Shown: positions 14,941-24,363, numbered from the stretch's first letter. The stretch is 64,000 bases of DNA from Legionella_C dresdenensis (GCF_042649825.1 NZ_JBHSAB010000001.1:310001-374000), one strand, 5' to 3'. Notes: generated by a model from the letters alone, not told the origin. Numbers and translations are program-made.

Positions 14941-16892
14941 TATGCCCCCATTGCTGAATATAAGAATTGCATTATCTGGTTAGATACAGCCAGTAATTGC
15001 CCTGCAGCCTGGTACGCTTGCTGGTAGCGTAACAGATTTGCAGCTTCCTCATCCAGGTTGACTCCGCTCTTGCTTTCCCGGTAGTCCACAGCCTGATTAT
15101 TTAGTATATCGGCAGCATCGCTGCGAATTTTAGCCTGATTTGTCTGACTTCCCACCTCTCCAATCAAATTGGAATAACGATCAAAGACTGTTTCTGATCC
15201 ACCGGCAAAAAATCTGCTTCGTTGCAGGTTTTCCAAAGCTAATCCGTTCCTGTTATCGCCAAAACCGCCATTGTTATAGGCGGAGGTGAAAACGTCGCCC
15301 GTTTTAGGAATACCGGATAATACAATCGAATAGGATGGAGTAGCCGAATCGGGGATCATTACTTCATTATCAGCATTGGGTGTAAATGTCATAGGCCCGG
15401 TCGTTGTGGAATCAGTCACATTGACCAGGTTATATTGCGTATCAGAAATAAATTCTATCCGATATTCTTTATTCACCCCGCTGGTATCAAATATCGAGCC
15501 TAATGCAATTGCTCCTGTACCTTTATTGGCAATATCAGCCTGCGTACGAACCGGGGATGCAAAAGCAATCTCGCGCGGATCTGTGAGCTTCACCTGCAGC
15601 TTATTGGCAGCGTCACGGAAAGGATCAACAGTGAATTTATCACCGTCAGCAAGGTTTGCGATGTTATCCACGTCAATGGTCAGACCATCAAAGGATATCC
15701 TTCCTGCAGGCGGCGCAGGAGGCGTATCAGCCCAGTTCATCATGGTGACCTGGCCATCTGATTTTCGCGTTACTCTGATCTGATTGGTTGCAGTATCTGT
15801 TACAGTGATATCGTAATCGCTTAACTGAGTCTGGCCTATATCAGAAATTTCCACTGACAGCACGCCGGTTCCGATATTATCAAGCGCTCCAAACGAACGG
15901 GATAATTTCATGCTGGCGCTGTTATAATCCGTAAAAAAATTCTTGCCGATCTGATTATTCATATCCAGACCAGTAGTATGCTGAGCATTAAAAGTCAGCG
16001 CAAACCCTGCCGCCATCTGGCCCAGGACTTTACCAGCCTGTTGCAACACCACCTTGTCATAATCGATCATACCGCCAATCATGCCGGACTTCATGCTACT
16101 GGTAATATCAATACTGCCTGAGTCTGTTTTAATAACAATCTGTGGACTGTTTGAACCATCAGGATTAACCGTGACGCCCAGATCGCGTTGACGGCCGCCG
16201 CTTACCAGCACCTCGCCGCTTCCTACACCAACGCTGACTGTACCATCACCCTGATCAACCACAGTCACTGCCGTATATTCAGAAAGCTGTCGCAGTAATT
16301 CATCCCGGCGGTCAAGCAGTTCGGGCGAATTTCGTTGCTGCGTGATCTGTTGATTCAATTCAGCAATATTTTTGGTAATCGCATTAACCTGAGCAACAGC
16401 CTGCCCGATTTGATTAACGTTATTTTGCTGGTAATCATTAAGTCGGGTTTGCATGGTTTTAAACTGTTCTGTCATCAGCTGACTTTGCTTTAACAACAGA
16501 TCGCGTGAAGTAATGCTGTCTGGCGATTCATTAAGCTGGCTCATGGAGCTGAAAAACTTTTGCAGACTTACTGCAACACTGGTTCCGTCCTGAGAAAGTA
16601 AACTGTCGACCTGAGTTGCCTGATTATAAAACACGTTATATTGTGCTTTTACTGTTGTTGTTTCCCTGACTTTCTGGTTTGCGAACTCATCGACATTGCG
16701 GTAAATAGCGCCAACCAAAACCCCGCTGCCAATAAAGCTGCCAGCATAACGTTGCGATGTGCGCGGACTGAAATCGATAGATTGGCGAGAATAGCCAGAG
16801 CTATTCACATTAGTAATATTATTACCGGTCACTTCAAGTGCCCGCTGGAATGCATTTAAACCTGATGACGCAATACTTAATATACCTGCCAT
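14940..16892 (-). CDS. flgK: Flagellar hook-associated protein FlgK (HAP1)
   Basis: A 650-residue protein. The N-terminus has the rod/hook-family motif (SSGLNAFQRALEVTGNNITN, followed by SGYSRQ). The C-terminus (LDEEAANLLRYQQAYQAAGQ) is the conserved HAP1 helix. It forms the first layer of the hook-filament junction and is exported by the flagellar type III system without a cleaved signal. TAAGGAG precedes the ATG. A 72-nt gap from flgJ holds a degenerate copy of the GTTGGGTC palindrome (16923-16942). Confidence 0.96.
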   Translation of the reverse strand: MAGILSIASSGLNAFQRALEVTGNNITNVNSSGYSRQSIDFSPRTSQRYAGSFIGSGVLVGAIYRNVDEFANQKVRETTTVKAQYNVFYNQATQVDSLLSQDGTSVAVSLQKFFSSMSQLNESPDSITSRDLLLKQSQLMTEQFKTMQTRLNDYQQNNVNQIGQAVAQVNAITKNIAELNQQITQQRNSPELLDRRDELLRQLSEYTAVTVVDQGDGTVSVGVGSGEVLVSGGRQRDLGVTVNPDGSNSPQIVIKTDSGSIDITSSMKSGMIGGMIDYDKVVLQQAGKVLGQMAAGFALTFNAQHTTGLDMNNQIGKNFFTDYNSASMKLSRSFGALDNIGTGVLSVEISDIGQTQLSDYDITVTDTATNQIRVTRKSDGQVTMMNWADTPPAPPAGRISFDGLTIDVDNIANLADGDKFTVDPFRDAANKLQVKLTDPREIAFASPVRTQADIANKGTGAIALGSIFDTSGVNKEYRIEFISDTQYNLVNVTDSTTTGPMTFTPNADNEVMIPDSATPSYSIVLSGIPKTGDVFTSAYNNGGFGDNRNGLALENLQRSRFFAGGSETVFDRYSNLIGEVGSQTNQAKIRSDAADILNNQAVDYRESKSGVNLDEEAANLLRYQQAYQAAGQLLAVSNQIMQFLYSAMGA

Positions 16893-16922
16893 ACACCTAC
16901 TCCTTATTTAAGGGCTTGGGTG

Positions 16923-16942
16923 GTTGAGTCATTTGACCCAAC
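16923..16942. repeat. Degenerate GTTGGGTC palindrome
   Basis: GTTGAGTC-ATTT-GACCCAAC has one mismatch in an 8-bp stem and lies in the flgJ-flgK gap. It is related to the copies at 9644, 19111 and 46749. Confidence 0.4.
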
Positions 16943-16964
16943 ATTCCTGTGGTTTATTAACCTT

Positions 16965-17906
16965 TTATTGAGCCGAAACGACCCGGCCTACAATTTGGTT
17001 TAATTCATCGCCATTATAAATCGACATAATTTTGCTGGCGTAGTCTGGATCAGTCGCATAACCTGCCTCATGCAGAGCTTCAACATAGCGTTTTGGATTA
17101 TCTGCATTCGTCAAAGCATCCTCATAACGGCTGTTTCCTTTTATTAAAGACACGTAATCGTTAAAACTGTGTCCAATTGTTGGATATTTTTTAAAAAACG
17201 CCGACAACTTGATAGGTGTATCGGCAATAAACTCCGTTGTCTTAATTTTAACCGAATTATTTTTTTCCTGATCGGTCGCTTTAATATTAAAAAAGTTATT
17301 ACTGGTGCTGCCATCACTGTCTTTAGCAACGTATTTACCCCAGCCAGTCTCAAGGGCCGCCTGGGCAACCAGCAATTTAGGATCAAGTCCAAGCATACTG
17401 GCAGCCTGTTTGGCATAAGGCCAGATTGATTTAACAAAGTCAGTAATTGTCTGACTCACCTCAACCGGCGCTACCTGAGCCGCATCTGTTGCAACTTTAT
17501 TCACAGCAGGAACTGCTGGTTGCGATGCAAAAGTTATGCCAGTTTTTTCCGGCATAGCGATTTTATGACTAATTTCAGTCTCAGCCGCTTTTTGCGTACT
17601 CTCAACCTGACGCGTCAATTGTTTTACCAGGGCAGAAGCAAAACCAATGCCTTTGCCGGAAGCAATATTACTGGCATAATTATCATCAAGCATGTCCTGA
17701 AATGTTTCGGCATGTTTACCGCGAAAAGGACTGCTTTGATCAATAAAATGTTGCCCCATCCTCATGCTTTTCATCATCGATTGTAAAAAAATCGTCTCAA
17801 ACTGTTTGGCAACCTCGGGTAAAGCCTTTTTTGCATCCACCTGAGCCTGCCGCTTTAAATCATGCAACCCGCTAAAGTCACCTACGGCAATTCCATTAAT
17901 AGCCAT
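16965..17906 (-). CDS. flgJ: Flagellar rod cap and muramidase FlgJ
   Basis: A 313-residue two-domain protein. Residues about 25-100 form the rod-cap domain (FETIFLQSMMKSMRMGQ, FRGKHAETFQDMLDDNYA). Residues about 150-310 form a GH73 glucosaminidase-type domain with the predicted catalytic glutamate E186 in AQAALETGWGKY and the downstream YATDPDYASKI element. It assembles the rod and opens peptidoglycan for it in the periplasm. A linker rich in Ala/Thr/Val joins the domains. The gene lies 20 nt after flgI. The dual-domain form is as expected for beta- and gammaproteobacteria. Confidence 0.95.
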   Translation of the reverse strand: MAINGIAVGDFSGLHDLKRQAQVDAKKALPEVAKQFETIFLQSMMKSMRMGQHFIDQSSPFRGKHAETFQDMLDDNYASNIASGKGIGFASALVKQLTRQVESTQKAAETEISHKIAMPEKTGITFASQPAVPAVNKVATDAAQVAPVEVSQTITDFVKSIWPYAKQAASMLGLDPKLLVAQAALETGWGKYVAKDSDGSTSNNFFNIKATDQEKNNSVKIKTTEFIADTPIKLSAFFKKYPTIGHSFNDYVSLIKGNSRYEDALTNADNPKRYVEALHEAGYATDPDYASKIMSIYNGDELNQIVGRVVSAQ

Positions 17907-17926
17907 AATCGCCCCTGTTATTCTTA

Positions 17927-19024
17927 TTATATAACCATTAGTGAAGCATTGATTGCACCAGCTTGTTTCAATGCCTCAAGAATAGCAATCACATCCCCAG
18001 GCGTCGCGCCAATAGAGTTTAAAGCCTTTACAATCTCCTGTAGCGTTGGACCCGGATCAAACACAAAGTTACGCGCATTGGTCTGGTTTAACTCAATATC
18101 AGTCTGCGGCGCCATTACTGTTTCTCCGCCGCCAAAAGAATTTGGCTGACTGATTAACGGATTCTGGCTAATAGTCACCACCAGATTACCATGGGATACC
18201 GCAGCAGGTTTAACTCTGACAAGCCGGTTAATAACCACTGTTCCGGTACGCGCGTTAACAACAATTTTAGCTTCTGCTTCAGCAGGCGTAAATTCAATAT
18301 TTTCCAGTACCGAAACATAATCAACGCGTTGTGATACCACCCTTGGAGCGGTAATTTCTACGGAGGCGGCATCAACTGCATGGGCAGTTCCAGGCCCCAT
18401 AGTCTGGTTGATCGCATCGCTCATTCTGCGCGCAGTGGTGAAATCCGGTGTATGGAGGTTATAAGTTAATTGTTTTGAAAAATAAAAAGGATTGGGAATA
18501 TCAGCCTCAACGGTCGCACCATTTGCAATTCGTCCTCCGCTGGGCACGTTAACCGTAATATTATTACCATCACTGCTGACGCTTAAACCAACAACTACAA
18601 TATTGCCCTGCGCCATGGCATAAACTCGGCCGTCGCTTCCTTTCAAGGGAGTAAGTAGCAATGTGCCGCCACGCAAGCTCTGCGAATCGCCGATTGATGA
18701 AACATTAACATCAATATTCTGGCCTTTTTTCATAAAACTGGTCAGTTCGGCTGTTACCATCACTGCGGCAATGTTTTTTGAGTTTAATTTGGTTCCGGGT
18801 GGAATATTAATTCCAAGCTGAACAAGCATATTGCGGAAACTTTGTTCAGTAAACGCGGTTCCGGCACGGTCGCCAGAACCATCAAGGCCGACAACAAGGC
18901 CGTATCCTACCAGCTGGTTGACGCGAACGCCGGCAAGCGTCGCAACATCTTTAATCCGCTCGGCATTCGCCTGAACTGCAAACAGGCCAAAGCACACAGC
19001 AATTATTACTACCAGCCTATTCAT
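17927..19024 (-). CDS. flgI: Flagellar P-ring protein FlgI
   Basis: A 365-residue protein with a cleavable signal peptide (hydrophobic core LVVIIAVCFGLFAVQA, cleavage near ANA). The mature N-terminus ERIKDVATLAGVRVNQLVGY and the motif GYGLVVGLDGSGD are diagnostic, as is the C-terminus TPGDVIAILEALKQAGA. It forms the bushing of the flagellar rod in the peptidoglycan layer. It lies between flgH and flgJ in the usual order, with a 110-nt gap from flgH containing a palindrome at 19111-19130. Confidence 0.96.
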   Translation of the reverse strand: MNRLVVIIAVCFGLFAVQANAERIKDVATLAGVRVNQLVGYGLVVGLDGSGDRAGTAFTEQSFRNMLVQLGINIPPGTKLNSKNIAAVMVTAELTSFMKKGQNIDVNVSSIGDSQSLRGGTLLLTPLKGSDGRVYAMAQGNIVVVGLSVSSDGNNITVNVPSGGRIANGATVEADIPNPFYFSKQLTYNLHTPDFTTARRMSDAINQTMGPGTAHAVDAASVEITAPRVVSQRVDYVSVLENIEFTPAEAEAKIVVNARTGTVVINRLVRVKPAAVSHGNLVVTISQNPLISQPNSFGGGETVMAPQTDIELNQTNARNFVFDPGPTLQEIVKALNSIGATPGDVIAILEALKQAGAINASLMVI

Positions 19025-19110
19025 TTTGCAACCCTGCCTTTGTTCTCATATTTATACTATATCAGATAACTATTCCAACACCATATATAACTACCGTCAA
19101 ATTCTGTTTT

Positions 19111-19130
19111 GTTGGGTCAAACGACCCAGC
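19111..19130. repeat. GTTGGGTC palindrome between flgH and flgI
   Basis: GTTGGGTC-AAAC-GACCCAGC forms a stem with a single G-C to G-U-type change at its base. It is an intergenic copy of the family at 9644 and 46749, and could partly uncouple flgI-L from upstream genes. Confidence 0.45.
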
Positions 19131-19134
19131 CTGC

Positions 19135-19827
19135 TTAACTGAAATATAATGGTCCCCACAGGAAACGGGATAGCCAGCCCTGCGCGTTGGTATTATTAAG
19201 CTGACCAGTTCCGCCATAATAAATCCGTGCGTTGGCAACCCGATCTGAAGTAATGGAATTATCTGGTTTAAGATCCTGGGGTCTGATAATACCGGATAAC
19301 CGAACAAATTCTTTACCCTGGTTAATCTGAATCCATTTTTCGCCCTGAATCACCATATTGCCGTTAGCCAGAACTTTTGAAACGATTACAGAAATGCTTC
19401 CGGCCAATTTATTGTTCTGTACTGATTGCCCGTCACTATCAAACTGACGGCGGGCATTAATATTCATATCCAGACCATAGCCGCCGCCCAGCTCAACGGG
19501 TTTACTGAGAATAGTCGGAACAGTGACATTAATGGTGTCATTTTTACGGCTACGGTTAGTCGCCTGTTTCTTGGCATCGGTTTTTTCAACCAGTACCACA
19601 GTCACTATATCACCAGGATGTCGTGCACGCGGTGTTTCAAACAGAGGCAAAGCAGTTTCCGCATTATAAATGGCGCCATTAACAAAGCGCGACTCACGCG
19701 TATCGGGCATGACAGGATAAGTTGGTGCGAAACTGGGATCCTTATCAGGTGCAGGCGGATGAAGCGCCTCACACCCGATAAGTAAACTGATCAGACTACA
19801 GCCTATAGCCAGACGAAATAAAGTCAT
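19135..19827 (-). CDS. flgH: Flagellar L-ring lipoprotein FlgH
   Basis: A 230-residue protein with a lipoprotein signal: MTLFRLAIGCSLISLLIGC, with the acylated cysteine expected at C19. Conserved FlgH features follow (ARHPGDIVTVVLVEKTDA, NKLAGSISVIVSKVLANGNM, GEKWIQINQGKEFVRLSGIIRPQDL). It builds the outer-membrane ring of the flagellar basal body. It starts 12 nt after the flgG stop. Length is as usual for the family. Confidence 0.96.
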   Translation of the reverse strand: MTLFRLAIGCSLISLLIGCEALHPPAPDKDPSFAPTYPVMPDTRESRFVNGAIYNAETALPLFETPRARHPGDIVTVVLVEKTDAKKQATNRSRKNDTINVTVPTILSKPVELGGGYGLDMNINARRQFDSDGQSVQNNKLAGSISVIVSKVLANGNMVIQGEKWIQINQGKEFVRLSGIIRPQDLKPDNSITSDRVANARIYYGGTGQLNNTNAQGWLSRFLWGPLYFS

Positions 19828-19839
19828 TTCAGTCTCTCA

Positions 19840-20625
19840 TTATGTGTTTTGGATCAGGAACTGTATCATGGAATCCGCGGTTTCAATACCACGAGCATTA
19901 AGTTCGTAACTGCGCTGCGCCTGAATCATATCCACAAGCTCTTCAACCACATTAACGTTTGAAGCCTCGAGTGAACCCTGAAGCAATATCCCCATACCTG
20001 CGTTGCCCGGGTTATCGGTTTGCGGAGGCCCGCTTGCCTGGGTTTCAAGGTAGAGGTTCTGACCAATCGGCTGTAAACCGCCGTTGTTGATAAAGTCAGT
20101 CAGCTGGATGGTTCCAATCTGCGCCGGGATTGCACTGCCGGAAAGCACAACCGATACAGTACCGTCATTACCAATAGTCAAGCTTTGAGCCTGCTGGGGC
20201 ACAATAATGGGCGGCTGGAGCACATAACCATTAGAGGTAACAAACTGGCCCTGGGAATCAAGCTGGAAAGTACCATCGCGAGAATAAGCCAAATCGCCGT
20301 TTGGCAATAATACCTGGAAAAAACCCCTTCCACTGATTGCCACGTCAAACGGATTTGATGTGTTCTCGATGTTACCCTGGGTAAAAATTTTCTGAGTAGA
20401 GGCTAACCGCACACCGGTACCGAAATAAATACCTGTTGGAATTTGAGTATTCTGCGTAGATTGAGCACCAGCCTGACGAACATTCTGATAAATCAAATCT
20501 TCAAAATTGGCTCGCCCCTGCTTATACGCTGTCGTATTGACGTTTGCCAGGTTATTGGCAATCACATCAATATTCTGCTCCTGCGCGTCAAGCCCGGTTT
20601 TGCTAACCCATAACGATGCTAACAT
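19840..20625 (-). CDS. flgG: Flagellar distal rod protein FlgG
   Basis: A 261-residue rod protein. The N-terminus has the family ANNLANVNTTAYKQGRANFEDL element. The C-terminus has EASNVNVVEELVDMIQAQRSYELN, the coiled-coil end that packs in the rod. The gene starts 34 nt after the flgF stop. A consensus sigma-54 promoter sequence lies in the end of flgF, 43 nt before this ATG, so flgG and downstream genes may have their own start of transcription. Confidence 0.96.
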   Translation of the reverse strand: MLASLWVSKTGLDAQEQNIDVIANNLANVNTTAYKQGRANFEDLIYQNVRQAGAQSTQNTQIPTGIYFGTGVRLASTQKIFTQGNIENTSNPFDVAISGRGFFQVLLPNGDLAYSRDGTFQLDSQGQFVTSNGYVLQPPIIVPQQAQSLTIGNDGTVSVVLSGSAIPAQIGTIQLTDFINNGGLQPIGQNLYLETQASGPPQTDNPGNAGMGILLQGSLEASNVNVVEELVDMIQAQRSYELNARGIETADSMIQFLIQNT

Positions 20626-20659
20626 GCTTATTCCTTAATCTTGGTTAACTTCTCAAAAA

Positions 20660-21406
20660 CTACTCTTGCAATATTTGTGCCAATTGTTGCGCGTTATCAT
20701 CGGCAGTCTGCATGACTTTGATTTGTCCTTCAAATTCACGGTTAGCAGCAATCATATCGATCATTTGTTCAACGGCATTGACATTACTGCCCTCAAGCGC
20801 ACCTGAAACCACGGTAAGATTGGGATCAGGGGGTACATTGCCGCCCTGCTTGGTCTGCATTAAACCAGCCGCGTTCTTATAAACCTGATTAGGTTGCAGG
20901 CTGACGAGTTTAAGGCGATCAATAATAACCACCTCAAGCGGAGTGCCTCCCAGCGGAACAATAGAAATAGTTCCATCGGTACCTATATCAACTTTCTGAG
21001 CGGGAGGAATAGAGATAGGGCCGCCATCGCCAAGAACAGGCAAATCGTCCGTTGTAGTCAACAGGCCATTTGCATTAAGTTTAAATGAACCATTACGGGT
21101 GTATGCCTCTGTACCATTGCCGGTGCCGACCGCGAACCAGCCATTAACCTGGCCAACGGCAACATCAAGATCACGCCCGGTAGTCATAATGGGTCCCGGA
21201 GAAACACTGGTATTATTAGGTTCTTCAACAACCAGCGCAACGCCAGTATCAAGTCCTTCAGTATTGGTGAGATAGACAGATTCAGCAGCGAAGATATCTT
21301 CTTTAAACCCTGGCGTATTAACATTAGCCATGTTATTGGAAGATATCATTTGGCGGCTCAAATCTGTTTGCGCACCATTCATTGCTGTATAAAGCATTGG
21401 CTCCAT
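20660..21406 (-). CDS. flgF: Flagellar proximal rod protein FlgF
   Basis: A 248-residue rod protein starting MEPMLYTAMNGAQTDLSRQM, with the rod-family SSNNMANVNTPGFK element and a C-terminal GSNVNAVEQMIDMIAANREFE helix. It forms part of the proximal rod in the periplasm. The last codons (residues QQLAQILQE) overlap a sigma-54-like promoter sequence oriented toward flgG. A small hairpin (GCCCT...AGGGC, near 21425-21439) lies between flgE and flgF. Confidence 0.95.
   Translation of the reverse strand: MEPMLYTAMNGAQTDLSRQMISSNNMANVNTPGFKEDIFAAESVYLTNTEGLDTGVALVVEEPNNTSVSPGPIMTTGRDLDVAVGQVNGWFAVGTGNGTEAYTRNGSFKLNANGLLTTTDDLPVLGDGGPISIPPAQKVDIGTDGTISIVPLGGTPLEVVIIDRLKLVSLQPNQVYKNAAGLMQTKQGGNVPPDPNLTVVSGALEGSNVNAVEQMIDMIAANREFEGQIKVMQTADDNAQQLAQILQE
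20668..20682 (-). promoter_or_regulatory. Candidate internal sigma-54 promoter before flgG
   Basis: On the minus strand TGGCACAAATATTGC is an exact TGGCAC-N5-TTGC match. It lies within the final codons of flgF, with its -12 GC 43 nt before the flgG ATG. The same consensus is found at the two other flagellar promoters in the window, and nowhere else here at a plausible distance from a start codon. Function is inferred; part of the sequence is constrained by the FlgF reading frame. Confidence 0.55.
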
Positions 21407-21471
21407 AGTTGTACCCTGTTTTTAGTCAAGCCCTTGTGCAGGGCTATTTTATTATTTTATATTAATATTTA

Positions 21472-22776
21472 TTACCTGATATTAATAATAGTCTGGGTAA
21501 CAGCATCCGCTGTCTTAATCGTTTGAGCATTAGCCTGGAAGTTGCGTTGCGCCCCAATCAGTTTGACAAGCTCTGACGTTAAGTCAACGTTGGAATCCTC
21601 AAGTGCGCCAGACTGAATTTTACCCAGACTGCCAGTAGCAGGATTACCAACAATCGCCGCACCTGAAGCGCCTGTTTCAGCCCAGTTGGTATCTGTCAGG
21701 TTCTGCAGACCAGCCAGGTTGGCAAAAGTTGCAATCTGAACCTGTCCCATCAGACGTGATTCACCATTGGTATACCGTCCAAATAAACCGCCCGTCTCAT
21801 CAATTTCAAGGCTGTCCAGGCGGCCGGTTGTGTAGCCATTAGGATTATTGGACTGCACGGCAAAAGGGCTGCCAAACTGGGTAGATGGCGACAAATCAAC
21901 ATTAAAATTAAGCGGGTTTGAACCATTATTCAGCGTTACTGCAAAAGGCATCAGATTATTGGTAAGCGGATTGCCAGCCACATCTTCTGCCCCGGCAAAT
22001 GATCCGTCCGGGTTGAAATTAACCCGATAAAGGTTATCGCTATTGGTTGCACCAACGTTCGCCGGTAAGTTCTGATTATCCAGCTGAAAAGCAATATACC
22101 ATTGATTTTCTGTTCCTGGAGGAGCAGAAGCATTAGGAGCGCCAGCTGCTGCAGTAGAGTCTGCCTTAATAAAATACATTGATAAAACGTGTGAGTTACC
22201 CAGACTGTCATAAACAGTGGAAGAAGTCACATTGTTGTAGGTATTGGTTGCAGGAGTAGCGCCGCCTGTCCATGCTATGCCTGGCGGTACCGCGTTGGCA
22301 AACATGTTCAATCCCATTTCAACATTGGTTGTAGCAAGCGGCGGAATGTTGGCAGTGCTTACACGCATATCACCGCTGATACTGCCTAATGTACCGCTGG
22401 CATCTGCCTGCAAGCCGACCAGGCGCTGATTGGAACTGTTTACAATATAACCTTCATTATCGATGCCAAAAGCGCCGGAGCGGGTATAGATACGCGATCC
22501 CTGACTGTTAAGGACAAAAAATCCTGAGCCGCTGATTGCCAGATCGAGGCTATTATTGGTATAGGTAAAGTTACCTTGCGAATACAATTGTTGTACGCGG
22601 GACAGACGCACCCCGGTACCAACCGACGTCTGCCCGCCGCCTGTGGCATACACGTCGGAAAATTGGGAACGTGAACCTTTAAACCCGGAAGTGGAAGCGT
22701 TAGAGATGTTATTTCCTATGACTTCCAAATCTTTTGTTGCAGCCTGAATACCGCTAACCGCTGTTCCAAAAACCAT
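21472..22776 (-). CDS. flgE: Flagellar hook protein FlgE
   Basis: A 434-residue hook protein. The N-terminal motif GNNISNASTSGFKGSRSQFSD and the C-terminal LEDSNVDLTSELVKLIGAQRN helix are the conserved rod/hook ends. The middle third is variable, with long Asn/Ala/Pro-rich segments. It polymerises into the hook, whose length is set by FliK (5465-6679). It has a strong GGAGG ribosome-binding site, as expected for an abundant structural protein. A 65-nt gap follows before flgF. Confidence 0.96.
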   Translation of the reverse strand: MVFGTAVSGIQAATKDLEVIGNNISNASTSGFKGSRSQFSDVYATGGGQTSVGTGVRLSRVQQLYSQGNFTYTNNSLDLAISGSGFFVLNSQGSRIYTRSGAFGIDNEGYIVNSSNQRLVGLQADASGTLGSISGDMRVSTANIPPLATTNVEMGLNMFANAVPPGIAWTGGATPATNTYNNVTSSTVYDSLGNSHVLSMYFIKADSTAAAGAPNASAPPGTENQWYIAFQLDNQNLPANVGATNSDNLYRVNFNPDGSFAGAEDVAGNPLTNNLMPFAVTLNNGSNPLNFNVDLSPSTQFGSPFAVQSNNPNGYTTGRLDSLEIDETGGLFGRYTNGESRLMGQVQIATFANLAGLQNLTDTNWAETGASGAAIVGNPATGSLGKIQSGALEDSNVDLTSELVKLIGAQRNFQANAQTIKTADAVTQTIINIR

Positions 22777-22821
22777 AATAACCTCCAGAATTATCTAGCA
22801 GCCATTTATTAAAACCATGCA

Positions 22822-23499
22822 CTATGCACTAATCTGTCTGACCTGATCCAATGACACCGAGCCAACGCCCGCTACATTGAGCTTAATACCATCACCATTC
22901 TGACCAAGACTTACGCTATCAACATTTGCTGCGACCAATGTTTTAAGTGCAACTTCCTGACCGCCATAATTTCCACTGACTTTTACTGTGTAATTACCAG
23001 CGGGTACACGCACACCGCTTTGGTTTGTTCCATCCCAGCTAAATTCAAACAGCCCGGCATTTTGAGCGCCTAATGGAATCTTGTTAATCAGCTCACCAGT
23101 TGAAGAATAAATTGAAGCAGATAAATTACCGACTGCAACCGGCAAATCAGCCGTTGCCTTAACACTGCCTTCTGCACCCAACTGCATAGTATTGCTGCTT
23201 ACCAATACTTTGCGTCCAACTAACGCAGAGGCCTGTAGTGCCTGATTAGATTGCAGTGAAGTTGCCAATGCATCCAGGGATTGCTGCATTTTGGTAATAC
23301 CGTCTGTCGCACTGAATTGAGCCATTTGAGATAAAAATTCGCCGTTTTCACTGGGTTGCATGGGATCCTGATTTTGTATTTGTGCCACCATCAGGCGCAT
23401 AAAATCCTCTTGCCCCAATGTTTTTTTCGTTCCGGAATTGGAAGGAGCCGAAATATAATTGCTGGATGATGTAGCACTATTAACCGGATTCATTACCAT
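22822..23499 (-). CDS. flgD: Flagellar hook-cap scaffold FlgD
   Basis: A 225-residue protein. Residues about 25-60 hold the conserved LGQEDFMRLMVAQIQNQDP motif followed by FLSQMAQFSATDGI. The C-terminal half has the FlgD beta-sandwich (FSWDGTNQSGVRVPAGNYTVKVSG). It caps the growing hook and is shed when hook assembly ends. AGGAGG lies 8 nt before the first ATG, supporting the start at 23499. It lies between flgC (12-nt gap) and flgE (45-nt gap). Confidence 0.96.
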   Translation of the reverse strand: MVMNPVNSATSSSNYISAPSNSGTKKTLGQEDFMRLMVAQIQNQDPMQPSENGEFLSQMAQFSATDGITKMQQSLDALATSLQSNQALQASALVGRKVLVSSNTMQLGAEGSVKATADLPVAVGNLSASIYSSTGELINKIPLGAQNAGLFEFSWDGTNQSGVRVPAGNYTVKVSGNYGGQEVALKTLVAANVDSVSLGQNGDGIKLNVAGVGSVSLDQVRQISA

Positions 23500-23511
23500 T
23501 TCCTATGCCTC

Positions 23512-23934
23512 CTACTGACCTAATTGTAATGTACGTTGTATCAGTTGTTTTGCTGATGAAATTATTTGCAAATCCATCTGATAAGAACGTGAAGCGGAAA
23601 TCATATTTGCCATTTCCTCAACATAACTGATATTCGGTACGTAAACATAACCATCTTTATCCGCGACAGGATTATTCGGATCGTATCGCATAATAGGCTG
23701 AGCATCGCTTTCATAGATGCCTGATACCACTACCCCTGCTTCAAGCTTGGTATTGATCCATTTGTTCGCATCTTCCTGAACAGCCTGAAAAACAGGATAT
23801 TGCGCCCTGTAGGTATCACCTGCATTGCTGCTTTCCACATTGGCATTAGCCATGTTGCTTGCGCTGGTAGACATTCGCCTTGACTCAGCAGTTAATCCTG
23901 AACCGGCAATATCAAGTACAGTATTTAAAGACAT
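23512..23934 (-). CDS. flgC: Flagellar proximal rod protein FlgC
   Basis: A 140-residue protein of the rod family, with GSGLTAESRRMSTSASNMANANV at its start (the NMANAN core is typical) and MISASRSYQMDLQIISSAKQ at its end. It forms the proximal rod with FlgB and FlgF. AAAGGAG precedes the ATG, and only 2 nt separate it from the flgB stop, so the pair is translated together. Confidence 0.96.
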   Translation of the reverse strand: MSLNTVLDIAGSGLTAESRRMSTSASNMANANVESSNAGDTYRAQYPVFQAVQEDANKWINTKLEAGVVVSGIYESDAQPIMRYDPNNPVADKDGYVYVPNISYVEEMANMISASRSYQMDLQIISSAKQLIQRTLQLGQ

Positions 23935-23936
23935 GC

Positions 23937-24329
23937 TTATTCTCCTTTTATTGCCGAACGCATCTGCAGAATTTTGCTATTGAGAAACGACAGAGTGGCC
24001 TGGTAAGCCAGGCTGTTATCCACATATTGTGTTGTCTCAACATCTTTATCCACTGTATTACCATCTAGCGAAACCTGCTGCGGCACACGAAATTTTAAAG
24101 GAACTGTCATTGGTGCCGATATCCTAATATGATCGGGATCAGTTGTGACCAATCGCTCGGTAGGCCCTGTGACTACTTCGCGTAAAGCTTCTTTAAACTC
24201 AACGTCCTGGGCTTTGTAGTTTGGGGTATCAGCATTGGCAATATTATTCGCCAATTGCGAGGCGCGTTGATCTCTAATGATCAGCGCCTTGGCGTGTATG
24301 CCAAAATAACTGTCCAAATTTACTGCCAT
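23937..24329 (-). CDS. flgB: Flagellar proximal rod protein FlgB, first gene of the operon
   Basis: A 130-residue protein with the FlgB signature (RDQRASQLANNIANADTPNY and AQDVEFKEAL at about 22-50) and the C-terminal AYQATLSFLNSKILQMRSAI helix. It attaches the rod to the MS ring/export apparatus. It opens an eleven-gene block, flgB to flgL, with the order found in many gammaproteobacteria. A consensus sigma-54 promoter lies 35 nt upstream. flgA and flgM are not next to it and must lie elsewhere. The operon is divergent from hemF. Confidence 0.96.
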   Translation of the reverse strand: MAVNLDSYFGIHAKALIIRDQRASQLANNIANADTPNYKAQDVEFKEALREVVTGPTERLVTTDPDHIRISAPMTVPLKFRVPQQVSLDGNTVDKDVETTQYVDNSLAYQATLSFLNSKILQMRSAIKGE

Positions 24330-24363
24330 GTTAACTCCTGTTACTTTACTCGCTTTAAGTTAA

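Noticed and set aside
17527..17541. TGGCATAACTTTTGC on the minus strand within flgJ
   Set aside because: It resembles a sigma-54 site, but is in the middle of flgJ, more than 600 nt before flgK, so chance occurrence is more likely.
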